Shown here piece after piece: positions 15,515 through 24,880 of a stretch of DNA of 64,000 nucleotides; positions within the stretch are counted from its first letter, which is position 1; the number at the start of each line of letters is the position of its first letter. Both the position numbers and the translations under genes were made by a program. Source of the DNA: Psychroserpens sp. (GTDB lineage Bacteria > Bacteroidota > Bacteroidia > Flavobacteriales > Flavobacteriaceae); assembly GCA_017643165.1 (NCBI GenBank), contig JAEPNY010000004.1, forward strand, positions 62,001 to 126,000, in the 5' to 3' direction. The notes under the pieces are model-generated. The model worked only from the letters and a program-made list of their open reading frames with translations, did not search any database and had not been told where the DNA came from.

Positions 15515-18500
15515 ATGAATAGATTTCTACGCATTGGCCTTGTGTTATCCTTTTTTTTAACAGTCACAACAATGACTGCTCAAAATAGCGCTTGGCAAGA
15601 AATTTCTAAATCGACTAGAATTGAATCTGTGAGTCTCGAAGGCTTAGACAAGAATCATTTTAGTCTTTTTCAATTTAATATTGAAAATTTCAAATCACAA
15701 CTTCAAAACGCACCGCTTCGACGTCAATCGGGTGGACAATCAAACATCATGGTTGATTTCCCAAATATTGATGGGAAATTGGAGCAATTCCGAATTGTTG
15801 AAACGCAGATATTCTCAACAGAAGAAAATGCAGCACAACACCCAGGAATAAAAACATATTTGGGGTCTAGTATCGAAAACCCAGGAACTCGAGTTCGTTT
15901 TAGTGTTACACCATTAGGAATGAATGCTATGATTTCTCAGCCTGGAATGGAGCCATACTATATTCAACCGGTTACTAAAGTTGCTAACGGACAATATTTG
16001 ATTTACAATAAAAGTGCGCGTTACGAATCTCAACAAACTTTTGAGTGTTTAACTGAAGATCTTGGAATTACAAAAGAAGAAATTGAATCATCAGTTATAA
16101 ACCGTGATGCCAATGATCAAATATTACGTACATATAGAATCGCAATCTCAGTGACGCAAGAGTACACTGGTTTTTGGGATGATGGTAATAATGCAAATGG
16201 GAATGATCGACAAGATGCTTTAGCTCAAGTCATCTCTACGCTAAATAGATCTAATGAAGTGTTTGAAGTAGATATGGCGATTACCTTTCAATTGGTTGAT
16301 ACCGCAGATGATCCTGCTTTAGATATCATTTATTCTCCTTCTTTCCCTGATCCTTATGGTGCAAATTTGAATGCTGGATTACAGGCTAATTTGACTGCAA
16401 CCGTTGGTGAATCAGATTATGATATTGGACACTTATTTGATTTTGGTGGAAATAATGGAAATGCTGGATGTATTGGGTGTGTGTGCGAAAATGGTAAAGG
16501 TTCTGGTTTTTCATCTCACTCGTTTTTAGATAATGATGGAGGGCCTTATTTTGCAGACTTCTTTGATATTGATTACGTACCACATGAGATTGGACATCAA
16601 ATGGGAGCAAACCATACGTGGTCATTTAACTCTGAAGGAACAGGTGTAAATGCAGAGCCTGGTAGTGGAACAACTATCATGGGATATGCTGGTATTACAG
16701 GTCCGAATGATGTACAAGACCACTCCGATCCTTACTTTCATTACTATAGTATCTTACAGATTTCGAATAATGTAGCGTCTGCACCAAACAATTGTGCAGC
16801 AACAACTGCAATTACGAATAATCCGCCAGTAGCAGATGCTGGAGCTGACCATGTTATTCCAAGAGGAACAGCATTTGTTTTACGTGGTGCTGCGACCGAT
16901 CCTGATGGTGGAGATGTATTGACTTACACATGGGAACAAATTGACAATGGTATTACTACTAATGGGTCTTTTGGTCCTAATAAAACGACTGGAGCCGTTT
17001 GGAGGTCTCGTCCTCCGAGCACGTCACCAGATCGTTACATGCCATTTTTAGAGCGTGTATTGAACGGACAATTAACCGAGTCAAATCCAGTAGAAACCGT
17101 TGATAATTCATCATGGGAAACTGTGTCAAATGTATCAAGAACATTAAATTTTGCTTTAACGGTTAGAGACCGATCTGAGGCTGGTGGTGTTGGACAATCA
17201 CCACAATCTGATTTTGATACAATGACGGTTACAGTTGATGGAAATACAGGACCTTTTGCAGTGACATCGCAAACAACAAACGTTACATGGGATGCGGGAT
17301 CTGTTCAAACCGTAACATGGGATGTGGCTGGGACTGATGGAGGTGCCGTAAATACACCTACAGTAAATATTTTATTATCTGTGGATGGTGGACAAACATT
17401 CCCATTTGTAATGGCTTCAAATGTTCCTAATGATGGAACACATGATGTTACCGTACCAACAACAGGAGGTGATACAACAACCGCACGTGTAATTGTAGAA
17501 GGAAATAATAATATTTTCTATGCAGTAAATTCGACGAACTTCAGTATCCAAGAATCAGAATTCGTTGTTACTTTAGATACGACTACACTTGATGTTTGTC
17601 AGCCAAATGATGCCGTATATAATTATACCTATAATACATTCCTTGGATTCACTGATACTACAAATTTTGCTATTACAGGCTTACCTGCTGGATTAACAGC
17701 TGTGATTAGCCCATCTTCAGCATCAGCTGATGGAACAACAGGAACGGTAACGATTAGTGGAACTCAAAATGTAGCTACAGGGACTTATCCATTAGTGTTT
17801 GAAGCAACGTCTGGCGCAATTACATCTACGGTAAATTTTGATCTTAATATATTTAATGATACAATTACTCCAGTTACATTAACCACACCAGCGAACACTG
17901 CAATTGATGTAAGTGCTGAAGTGGAATTTATGTGGAATGCCTCAACTAATGCTCAAGACTACTTAATAGAGATTGCAACCGATAATGGATTTACCTCAAT
18001 TGTTGATAGTGCAACAGTACAAGCTACAAGTTATACGAGTGGTGCATTAGGAGCGAATACTTTATATTATTGGAGAGTTACAGCTTCTAATTTATGTGGT
18101 TCGGCAAATGCGTCTTCAGTATTTAGTTTTACAACGGCGAATTTGACTTGTGATTCATTTATTGATGACGTGCAACAAACAATTTCACCAGTGGGTGCAG
18201 GAAATACAGTGATCTCTACGATTACTGTTGATGATGACTTCCCAATTACTGATGTGAATGTAACTTTGAATATCACACATACATGGGCATCAGATCTTGA
18301 AATCACTTTAACAAGTCCTCAAGGAACGTCAGTCGACCTTATTTTTGATGAAGGAGGAAATGGAGATAATCTTATCGATACAACGTTTGATCAAGAAGGA
18401 ACAGATGGTCCTATCACAGATGCTTCACCTCCATTTACAGGAAGTTTCCTTCCAGAAGGAGACCTGTCTACAATATATGGTGAAACTTCTGGTGGTGATT

Positions 18501-18859
18501 GGGTCTTGACAATAGTTGATGATGCTAACCAAGATGGTGGAACATTTGACAGCTTCGAACTGTTCTTATGTGTACAAGGATCCTTATCTATTGATGAGTC
18601 TGAACTAAATGATACGGCGTTTGTTATTTATCCGAACCCAAATCAGGGAGAATTTAACGTGGTAATGAATTCTAACGGACTGAACGACGTGAAAATCTCT
18701 GTTCATGATGTAAGAGGTCGTCGCATCTTTGATAATAGCTATCAAGGTTCGCCAGCATTTAATGAAACGATTAATTTAGGAAATGTTCAGGCAGGCGTTT
18801 ATCTCGTTACTGTTGAAGATGGATTAAAGCGTGCTACAAAACGAATCATTGTAGAATAA
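15515..18859 (+). CDS. Secreted reprolysin-like (M12B) metalloprotease with P domain and T9SS tail
   Basis: A 1114-residue secreted protease. Signal peptide 1-23 (ending MTAQ), then a propeptide-like region to about residue 200, and a metzincin catalytic domain with HEIGHQMGANH at residues 357-367 and the Met-turn GTTIMGYAGI near residue 391. Further on are Ig-like domains, a fibronectin type III-like module (about 785-870, ending NLCGSANASSVFSFTTA), a P domain (about 875-1025) and a type A T9SS tail (about 1033-1114, FVIYPNPNQGEF ... RIIVE). It is expected outside the cell. The short module YNTFLGFTDTTNFAITGLP near residue 707 matches YNTILGFSETTTFSASGVP of the upstream protease. Confidence 0.9.
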   Translation: MNRFLRIGLVLSFFLTVTTMTAQNSAWQEISKSTRIESVSLEGLDKNHFSLFQFNIENFKSQLQNAPLRRQSGGQSNIMVDFPNIDGKLEQFRIVETQIFSTEENAAQHPGIKTYLGSSIENPGTRVRFSVTPLGMNAMISQPGMEPYYIQPVTKVANGQYLIYNKSARYESQQTFECLTEDLGITKEEIESSVINRDANDQILRTYRIAISVTQEYTGFWDDGNNANGNDRQDALAQVISTLNRSNEVFEVDMAITFQLVDTADDPALDIIYSPSFPDPYGANLNAGLQANLTATVGESDYDIGHLFDFGGNNGNAGCIGCVCENGKGSGFSSHSFLDNDGGPYFADFFDIDYVPHEIGHQMGANHTWSFNSEGTGVNAEPGSGTTIMGYAGITGPNDVQDHSDPYFHYYSILQISNNVASAPNNCAATTAITNNPPVADAGADHVIPRGTAFVLRGAATDPDGGDVLTYTWEQIDNGITTNGSFGPNKTTGAVWRSRPPSTSPDRYMPFLERVLNGQLTESNPVETVDNSSWETVSNVSRTLNFALTVRDRSEAGGVGQSPQSDFDTMTVTVDGNTGPFAVTSQTTNVTWDAGSVQTVTWDVAGTDGGAVNTPTVNILLSVDGGQTFPFVMASNVPNDGTHDVTVPTTGGDTTTARVIVEGNNNIFYAVNSTNFSIQESEFVVTLDTTTLDVCQPNDAVYNYTYNTFLGFTDTTNFAITGLPAGLTAVISPSSASADGTTGTVTISGTQNVATGTYPLVFEATSGAITSTVNFDLNIFNDTITPVTLTTPANTAIDVSAEVEFMWNASTNAQDYLIEIATDNGFTSIVDSATVQATSYTSGALGANTLYYWRVTASNLCGSANASSVFSFTTANLTCDSFIDDVQQTISPVGAGNTVISTITVDDDFPITDVNVTLNITHTWASDLEITLTSPQGTSVDLIFDEGGNGDNLIDTTFDQEGTDGPITDASPPFTGSFLPEGDLSTIYGETSGGDWVLTIVDDANQDGGTFDSFELFLCVQGSLSIDESELNDTAFVIYPNPNQGEFNVVMNSNGLNDVKISVHDVRGRRIFDNSYQGSPAFNETINLGNVQAGVYLVTVEDGLKRATKRIIVE

Positions 18860-18880
18860 TTAAATTCTAAATAAATAAAA

Positions 18881-18908
18881 AAAAGAGGCTTATTTAAGCC
18901 TCTTTTTT
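18881..18908. terminator. Bidirectional terminator between protease gene and pth
   Basis: AAAAGAGGCTT (18881-18891) pairs with AAGCCTCTTTT (18896-18906) around an ATTT loop, with A runs on the left and T runs on the right. It serves the plus-strand protease gene and the convergent pth, whose stop codon abuts the hairpin at 18907. Confidence 0.85.
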
Positions 18909-19473
18909 ATTTTCCATTGAAAGTATTCATTGTATTATTTATACCTGCAGTTCCGAATGATTTAATAAGCTCAATCGACTTGTCTATACGCTCAGGTAAT
19001 TTTGAATGTTCGTCTTCTGTCCATTCACCTAACACATAATCTACTTGTCTGCCTTTTGAAAACTCGTCGCTAATACCAAATCTAAAGCGGTTATACTTAG
19101 TGGTTTGTAGTTTATTTTGAATATCCTTTAATCCGTTATGTCCACCATCGCTCCCTTTTGTTTTAAGTCGGAGTGTTCCGAAGGGTAAATTAAGATCATC
19201 AGTAATGATCAAAAGATTTTCAATAGGAATCTTTTCTTTAGTCATCCAATACAAAACTGACTTTCCGCTTAAGTTCATATAGGTACTTGGTTTCAATAAG
19301 AAGAAGGTACGACCTTTGAACTTATAAGTTGTAAGATCTCCAAGTTTTACAGTTTCGAACTTCAGGTCTTCTTTTTTAGCAAGACCATCTAAGATTTGAA
19401 AGCCAATATTGTGTCTGGTATTGGCATATTTTTCACCAATATTTCCTAGTCCAACGACCAAAAATTTTTTCAT
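18907..19473 (-). CDS. pth: Peptidyl-tRNA hydrolase
   Basis: A 188-residue enzyme that recycles tRNA from peptidyl-tRNA released by stalled ribosomes. The diagnostic residues are visible: N11 in GLGNIGEKY, catalytic H21 in NTRHNIGF, N67 in YMNLSG, D93 in TDDLNLPFG and the GSDGGHNGL segment near residue 107. Length is normal. It is downstream of prs and rplY in the common bacterial order prs-rplY-pth, but a terminator at 19568-19597 lies between rplY and pth, so it may have its own promoter or depend on read-through. Confidence 0.96.
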   Translation of the reverse strand: MKKFLVVGLGNIGEKYANTRHNIGFQILDGLAKKEDLKFETVKLGDLTTYKFKGRTFFLLKPSTYMNLSGKSVLYWMTKEKIPIENLLIITDDLNLPFGTLRLKTKGSDGGHNGLKDIQNKLQTTKYNRFRFGISDEFSKGRQVDYVLGEWTEDEHSKLPERIDKSIELIKSFGTAGINNTMNTFNGK

Positions 19474-19567
19474 AGGGTCTGAGTTTTCAGCTTTAACAGA
19501 AACAGAATTACAATTAAAAAGATGTTTTAGAAAGTTCCAGATAGTTCATGAGTTTTTACAAAAATAA

Positions 19568-19597
19568 AAAAGCATTCTAAATACATAGAATGCTTTT
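19568..19597 (-). terminator. Terminator after rplY
   Basis: AAAAGCATTCTA (19568-19579) pairs over 12 bp with TAGAATGCTTTT (19586-19597), with a 6-base loop and T-rich sequence following on the minus strand. It lies 25 bases after the rplY stop. Confidence 0.8.
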
Positions 19598-19621
19598 GTA
19601 TACTTAAATAGATATTACAAT

Positions 19622-20284
19622 CTACTCTTGAGCTTCAGCAGCAGGTGCATCTCCACCTTCTGCAGCCGCCCCTTCAGCAGCTCCTTCCGCTCCTTCTTCT
19701 AATTCATCTTCATCTTCATCCTCATCATCAAGTATAGCGGTTCTAGCCGTCTTAACTTGAACAACAACAGTGTTATCAGCGTGCAATAAAGTGTAGTCCT
19801 CGCCTTCTAATGCAGTTACATACAATTTACCTCCAATTTTAAGTTTGGTAATGTCTGCTTCTAAGAAATCTGGAAGATTCTTTGGTAAGGCTTTTACTCT
19901 TAATTTACGTCTGTTTCTTCGAAGGACACCTCCATTTAATACTCCTCTGGATGTACCTATAATGTGTACAGGAATATCCATAGCGATTTCTTTGTCTTCG
20001 AATAAACGGTAGAAATCTATGTGCAAGATTCTATCGGTTACTGGGTGAAACTGGATGTCTTGTAAAACAGCATCGTAAGTTTCGCCATTGTCTAGGGCAA
20101 TCACAACTGTATGCGCATTTGGCGTATATACCAGTTTAGAGAAAGCCAATTCAGGTGCAGAGAAATGCACGTTCTGGTCTCCTCCGTATAATACGCAAGG
20201 AACCTGTCCAGCATTACGTAGGGCTTTCGTTGCCTTCTTGCCCACGCTTTCTCTTTGAGATCCATTGATTGTAATTGATTTCAT
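19622..20284 (-). CDS. rplY: 50S ribosomal protein L25 (Ctc type)
   Basis: A 220-residue L25 protein of the longer TL5/Ctc type, which binds 5S rRNA. The RNA-binding N-terminal domain (about residues 3-92) starts [21 protein letters not shown] and holds VPCVLYGG. The C-terminal domain (about 97-180) follows. The tail after residue 180 is very acidic and then Ala/Glu/Gly-rich ([20 protein letters not shown]), a common flavobacterial feature with variable length. It starts 24 bases after prs and is co-transcribed with it. Confidence 0.95.
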   Translation of the reverse strand: MKSITINGSQRESVGKKATKALRNAGQVPCVLYGGDQNVHFSAPELAFSKLVYTPNAHTVVIALDNGETYDAVLQDIQFHPVTDRILHIDFYRLFEDKEIAMDIPVHIIGTSRGVLNGGVLRRNRRKLRVKALPKNLPDFLEADITKLKIGGKLYVTALEGEDYTLLHADNTVVVQVKTARTAILDDEDEDEDELEEGAEGAAEGAAAEGGDAPAAEAQE

Positions 20285-20308
20285 GGTTTTTGTTTATATT
20301 AATTTAAA

Positions 20309-21250
20309 TTACATTATGAACTTAGAGCTAATCGATTTGTTATAATGCACGTTGTGCATTACTTCAGCAAATAAATCAGCACACGATAAAACTCTAATCT
20401 TATCGCTTTGTTGTTTTAAAGGAATTGAATCTGTTACGATCAATTCTTGCAGTTTCGAATTCGCAAGTTTATTATAGGCATCTCCTGAAAGGATAGGATG
20501 TGTACAAATCGCACGAACGCTCAAAGCACCTTTATCCATCATCAAGTCTGCCGCTTTTGTTAATGTTCCGGCAGTATCTACCATATCATCTACCAACACC
20601 ACATTCTTTCCGGTCACATCACCAATGAGTTCCATGTGTGAAATCACATTCGCTTTAGCCCGCTGCTTATAGCAGATAACTACATCACTTTCTAAAGCTT
20701 TAGAATAGGCATAAGCACGTTTTGAACCTCCCATATCAGGAGAAGCGATTGTTAAATTATCTAATCCTAGCGATCTCAAGTAAGGAAGGAAAATAGTCGA
20801 CGCAAATAAATGATCAACAGGTTTTTCAAAAAATCCTTGGATCTGATCAGCATGTAAATCCATCGTAATAATACGAGTGGCACCTGCAGCTTCAAGCATT
20901 TTCGCAACCAATTTGGCAGCGATTGGCACTCTTGGTTTGTCTTTACGATCTTGTCTTGCCCATCCAAAGTATGGTAAAACAGCGGTAATGTGTCTTGCTG
21001 ATGCACGTTTAGCGGCATCAATCATCAATAACATTTCCATTAAGTTTTGTGGACCAGGATGTGTAGAGCCAATAATAAAAATACGAGTTCCACGAATAGA
21101 TTCTTCGTATGACGGCTGGAATTCACCATCGCTATACGTTGATGTAATAACGTTACCTAATGGCACACCAAATTTAGATGCAATATGTTCAGCGAGTTCT
21201 TTACTCTGCGTACACGCAAATATCTTGGCTTCTGTTGCTCCAGTTGGCAT
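20309..21250 (-). CDS. prs: Ribose-phosphate pyrophosphokinase
   Basis: A 313-residue enzyme that makes PRPP from ribose 5-phosphate and ATP, the precursor of purines, pyrimidines, histidine and NAD. Visible are the catalytic MDLHADQIQGFF (130-141), the flexible loop region with KxRxxAN (residues about 195-201), and the PRPP-binding VVLVDDMVDTAGT (217-229). It is the normal length and leads the prs-rplY pair. A -7 box and a small CCTCG/CGAGG hairpin (21285-21297) lie in the 5' region. Confidence 0.97.
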   Translation of the reverse strand: MPTGATEAKIFACTQSKELAEHIASKFGVPLGNVITSTYSDGEFQPSYEESIRGTRIFIIGSTHPGPQNLMEMLLMIDAAKRASARHITAVLPYFGWARQDRKDKPRVPIAAKLVAKMLEAAGATRIITMDLHADQIQGFFEKPVDHLFASTIFLPYLRSLGLDNLTIASPDMGGSKRAYAYSKALESDVVICYKQRAKANVISHMELIGDVTGKNVVLVDDMVDTAGTLTKAADLMMDKGALSVRAICTHPILSGDAYNKLANSKLQELIVTDSIPLKQQSDKIRVLSCADLFAEVMHNVHYNKSISSKFIM

Positions 21251-21299
21251 TGGTAATGAATTATTTAAGTTAATCTAAACGCTTCCTCGAAACGAGGTG

Positions 21300-21307
21300 C
21301 AAATTTA
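21300..21307 (-). promoter_or_regulatory. -7 box of the prs promoter
   Basis: TAAATTTG on the minus strand matches TAnnTTTG, 50 bases before the prs start. The transcript would begin at a 5-bp stem with an AAA loop (21285-21297). Confidence 0.5.
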
Positions 21308-21346
21308 TGAATTTATTTGAACTGAAAAAGCATAAAACCTACTTAT

Positions 21347-21381
21347 TTTGCTAGATTCTTTTAAATTATTTTATAAGTTTG
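21347..21381 (+). promoter_or_regulatory. Promoter of tRNA-Leu
   Basis: TTTG (21347-21350) is followed after 23 bases by TAAGTTTG (21374-21381), a perfect -7 box, 12 bases before the tRNA gene. The spacing is at the long end of the usual range. Confidence 0.6.
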
Positions 21382-21393
21382 CAGTCCAAAATT

Positions 21394-21475
21394 GCTCAAG
21401 TGGCGGAATTGGTAGACGCGCTGGATTCAAAATCCAGTTCCTTCGGGAGTGTGGGTTCGATTCCCACCTTGAGTA
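21394..21475 (+). tRNA. tRNA-Leu (anticodon CAA)
   Basis: An 82-base class II tRNA. The acceptor stem GCTCAAG pairs with CTTGAGT (first pair G-U) and the discriminator is A at 21475. The anticodon stem CTGGA/TCCAG encloses TTCAAAA, giving anticodon CAA, which reads UUG. The variable arm TTCCTTCGGGAGT is long as expected for leucine, and the T arm GTGGGTTCGATTCCCAC is canonical. CCA is not encoded. Confidence 0.97.
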
Positions 21476-21485
21476 CGAATAAAGT

Positions 21486-21518
21486 AAAAGCAAGCAAAAA
21501 CATAAAGCTTGCTTTTTT
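21486..21518 (+). terminator. Terminator after tRNA-Leu
   Basis: AAAAGCAAGC (21486-21495) pairs with GCTTGCTTTT (21507-21516) with an 11-base loop, and the right arm continues into six T. It is 10 bases after the tRNA end. Confidence 0.75.
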
Positions 21519-21540
21519 GTTTTTGTGAGGTTTTGGTTTT

Positions 21541-21607
21541 CAATGCGACGCTTTGTGAACAACGAGTGCAACGCGTTAATCGCACTAGAAGCGAGTCTAT
21601 TTATCAT
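21541..21607. other. GC-rich island downstream of tRNA-Leu
   Basis: Inside an AT-rich intergenic stretch, about 55 bases are clearly richer in G and C and contain CpG-rich pieces (GCGACG, AACGCG, GCGAG), with AGTGC (21565-21569) and GCACT (21582-21586) inverted. No reading frame is supported. It may be a dispersed extragenic element or remnant; I cannot verify copies elsewhere. Confidence 0.3.
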
Positions 21608-21666
21608 AAAGTCAAAAAAAGAACTTCAGTAACTAACTTAGTTTTTATACTTTTTTAATTGCCATT

Positions 21667-24600
21667 CTATATACTTTGAGACGCTTTTACTTCCTCTGTT
21701 TTTAAAGCTGTGTGCTTTTTATATTTTAGATACGCAAGAACCGAAATTGTTATCACGGCGAGAATCAGAACATAAATAAATTTTGGAATTGGGATTGGAT
21801 CCCCTGCGGCATAACTGTGAAGTCCGCTGAGGTAATAATTGACTCCAAATGATGTCATAATGATCGATCCAAAGGCAAATACACTTGCCATATTTAGAAC
21901 GTATCTATTATTAAATGCAGGAATAAATCGTAAATGGAGTACAATAGCGTATACAATAATACTGATAAGAGCCCATGTTTCTTTAGGGTCCCAAGCCCAG
22001 TAGCGACCCCAACTTTCATTAGCCCAAATACCTCCTAGAAATGTACCTGTAGCTAAAACAAATAAACCGATGGTCATTGCTATTTCATTGATATAGGTCA
22101 ATTCTTTTATTTTAACAGTGATGATCTTATGGTTTTTAGAATTTCTAAAGATGAATAAAACTAATGCCATTATACCTAATAAAAAGGACAAGGCAAGTGG
22201 CGCATAACTGCTTACAATAGTAGCCACGTGAACTTTAAGCCAAAAGGATTTCAACACTGGCATTAGATTAGTGATCTCAGGACTTAACCAATCCAAATAG
22301 CTTACAAAAAGCAATGCCCCAGAAAATATCGTGGCCAATGGCAATGAAAAATCAGATTTACGGAATGTAATGAATCCACAAAGCAGTAATACCCAAGCCA
22401 CAAAAACCAACATTTCGTAACCATTGCTCCATGGAGCATGTTGTGATATATACCACCTAAGAACAATATTACCAGCGAAAACAATAAGACATAGAAGGGT
22501 TAATAATAGTAACGCGTTCCAGACAAGGTTTATACGTTTTGAACTAGAAAAAACTTTGATAATCGCCATAATCAGCATTAAGCCTCCTATAGTGAATAAG
22601 GCCTGAAATAACCAAAAGTTTAAATTCAAGTCATTATACAAAAGTTCAGCTTCAATACGCTTACGACTAGGTATGATTTCTTTTGCAAGCACGCTTTGAT
22701 AGACTCGAATATAGGCCAACTTATCACTCGCCTCAACCCAATTTTTAGATTTAATATCATCAAAGTAATTCGGAATAATTTGACTAGCAAATTCTCCATC
22801 TTCTTTTGGAAAATCTTGAAAATGATGCGTATGACTAAACCACGTGTTATTTTCATCATTCTTATTGGGAAAAATCTTTAAATAATGTCCAGCGAATAAA
22901 TTGTATAATATATTAAATCGTTCATCTACCTTTAAGACCTCTTTGTCTTGTTCGCTCCGTTCGGCTGGTTTCTTTTTATTCGCATTCTCTACTTGAAGAC
23001 CTAATCTATATGCGCCGTTGGCATCTAAAAGATCTGTGAATGAAACAAGTCCGTCTTCACTTATTTGTAGTTCAGAAAATATGCCTCCACCTTTTTTTAA
23101 ATCGACTTTGATCAAAGGTATTTTATTCCATAATCCAGGGTTGGCTTGCAAGGCTAAAAAAGCCTGATTGGCATTAAATCGTATGGTTTCGCCTTCTTGA
23201 GTAAATCTAAAATATGGTCTTCGCGTCAGTTTTCTCAAGAATTCAGAGGCCAGGGTGTTAATAGGTTTAATCCGACCATCAAGATCCTGTACCATTAATC
23301 GACCAAATAGTTCGGCATGTTGTTTATCAATAAATTGCTGTTTAATAAGTTCAGGTTCGATATTAATACCAGAATCTTGTGCAGTAATACTATTCGACAC
23401 AAATACAAAAAAGACGACTGTGGTGAGGGTTTTAAGCTTATTCAATTTATAATTGATGGTTCGAAATCTCGATTGTTTTCCAAAAAGCGTAAAAAACATA
23501 CCGATCATCATCAAGAAGTAGCCAATATAGGTAATATTAGTACCTAGTCGATCATGGTTCACCGCCAAAACCGTACCTAACTCATCTGTGTCATAACTAG
23601 CCTGAAAAAATCTAAACCCCTTATAGTCAAGTACGTTATTCATGTAGATTCGATAAGGTATGACGGTGTTTCCATCGACGATATTAACCTCGCTTGCATA
23701 AGCTGAAGGGCTTGTTGATCCAGGATAGCGATCTAATTGGAAATCATTAAGTTTTAAGCTGAAAGGTGTGGTTATAGCTTCAGCGCCATACGACAATTTA
23801 AGTTCTACATCATTAATACGGAGTTCATGTGTGGTAGGAAGAAATCCATCACGGTAGAGTAAGGTTATTATGTCTTTTTGCCCGCCTACCTCAACATTTA
23901 AAATTAAAGCATCGTCTTTTGTTTCATCATTATCTTTTGGTTTATCAGAACCACTAATAAGTTTAAGTTTACCGCTTTCATGGAACCGCAGAGGAACGAA
24001 CGACATATCTCCGTCGCGATAGAGTGTTCGTAATTTTAGTGTTTGGAGACTATCTTTCTTCAGGGTCGAAGCTTTTTCAGTCGCCATTATGAATGTGCTT
24101 AACTGCCGTGGAGAATTAATTAGTAATTCACCATTAGTTTTGTGTGTGATATTGATCACATCTTCTTGTTCAATATTGAAACCTATTTTGTGATTATGAG
24201 ATCCAACAGTTTCGATTTCACCCTCTTCTAAAAAAACAGTTTGTCTTCCATTACCAGCAGATACAACCATTTCTAGTAGCGGTTTACCTAATTCCGAATC
24301 TTCATAGATCTCAGGTACGGCATCAGGAATAAATTCTTGATATGATAACTTAAAAGGAATTCCGTCAATAGCGTTTTCAATTGAAAAGTCGTTATCGGTT
24401 ATTGGCGAAAACTCAATAGGTATCTTTATAACCTTACTTTTGTTATCAGAGGTGATATGCGCTTGAAGAAATTTTGAATCTGAAATAATTACATTGCTTG
24501 TTTGTCCTTCTCTTATCCGCATAATACCGCCGTATGAATAGTATCTTGTGATTGAAGCGCCAATTAGAATTACTATAAAAGCAAGGTGAAATAAAAGTAG

Positions 24601-24831
24601 AGGCCATTTTGATAATTTGAACAATTTGTATTTGTAAATATTTGCAATAAAACATAGCCCTAGTCCTAGCATTGAGGCTTCAAACCACCAAGAATTATAA
24701 ATGACTTTCCATGCCGTTGCAGTTCCAAAATCGTTTTCCACAAAAGTGGCTATGGCCATTGAAACGGCGAATATGAGGAGTAGTACCAACGCCAAACTTG
24801 ACGAGGCAAATAGTTTATACAGTGCTCGCAT
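21667..24831 (-). CDS. ccsBA: Fused cytochrome c maturation protein CcsB-CcsA (ResB-ResC)
   Basis: A 1054-residue membrane protein combining the two System II cytochrome c synthetase parts. The N-terminal ResB/CcsB part has helices near residues 10-30, 50-65 and 75-100, a long periplasmic domain, and a helix near 440. The C-terminal CcsA part (from about residue 720) is helical and contains the heme-handling motif WGRYWAWDP near residue 960, plus conserved His in HAPWSNGYEM, KVHVATIVSS and LHSYAAG. In the family it moves heme out and joins it to CxxCH motifs. It is the last gene of the nrf operon, 49 bases after nrfA, and plainly serves the multiheme proteins there. Confidence 0.92.
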   Translation of the reverse strand: MRALYKLFASSSLALVLLLIFAVSMAIATFVENDFGTATAWKVIYNSWWFEASMLGLGLCFIANIYKYKLFKLSKWPLLLFHLAFIVILIGASITRYYSYGGIMRIREGQTSNVIISDSKFLQAHITSDNKSKVIKIPIEFSPITDNDFSIENAIDGIPFKLSYQEFIPDAVPEIYEDSELGKPLLEMVVSAGNGRQTVFLEEGEIETVGSHNHKIGFNIEQEDVINITHKTNGELLINSPRQLSTFIMATEKASTLKKDSLQTLKLRTLYRDGDMSFVPLRFHESGKLKLISGSDKPKDNDETKDDALILNVEVGGQKDIITLLYRDGFLPTTHELRINDVELKLSYGAEAITTPFSLKLNDFQLDRYPGSTSPSAYASEVNIVDGNTVIPYRIYMNNVLDYKGFRFFQASYDTDELGTVLAVNHDRLGTNITYIGYFLMMIGMFFTLFGKQSRFRTINYKLNKLKTLTTVVFFVFVSNSITAQDSGINIEPELIKQQFIDKQHAELFGRLMVQDLDGRIKPINTLASEFLRKLTRRPYFRFTQEGETIRFNANQAFLALQANPGLWNKIPLIKVDLKKGGGIFSELQISEDGLVSFTDLLDANGAYRLGLQVENANKKKPAERSEQDKEVLKVDERFNILYNLFAGHYLKIFPNKNDENNTWFSHTHHFQDFPKEDGEFASQIIPNYFDDIKSKNWVEASDKLAYIRVYQSVLAKEIIPSRKRIEAELLYNDLNLNFWLFQALFTIGGLMLIMAIIKVFSSSKRINLVWNALLLLTLLCLIVFAGNIVLRWYISQHAPWSNGYEMLVFVAWVLLLCGFITFRKSDFSLPLATIFSGALLFVSYLDWLSPEITNLMPVLKSFWLKVHVATIVSSYAPLALSFLLGIMALVLFIFRNSKNHKIITVKIKELTYINEIAMTIGLFVLATGTFLGGIWANESWGRYWAWDPKETWALISIIVYAIVLHLRFIPAFNNRYVLNMASVFAFGSIIMTSFGVNYYLSGLHSYAAGDPIPIPKFIYVLILAVITISVLAYLKYKKHTALKTEEVKASQSI

Positions 24832-24880
24832 AAATTTTCTTTTCTATAGCTTAGGTCCCATTTTACAATGGAATACCTTT

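Noticed and set aside
21371-21607. Minus-strand 78-codon reading frame over the tRNA-Leu gene
   Set aside because: It is the antisense of the tRNA (the familiar SRWESNPHS-like translation) and part of its flank; no protein is supported.
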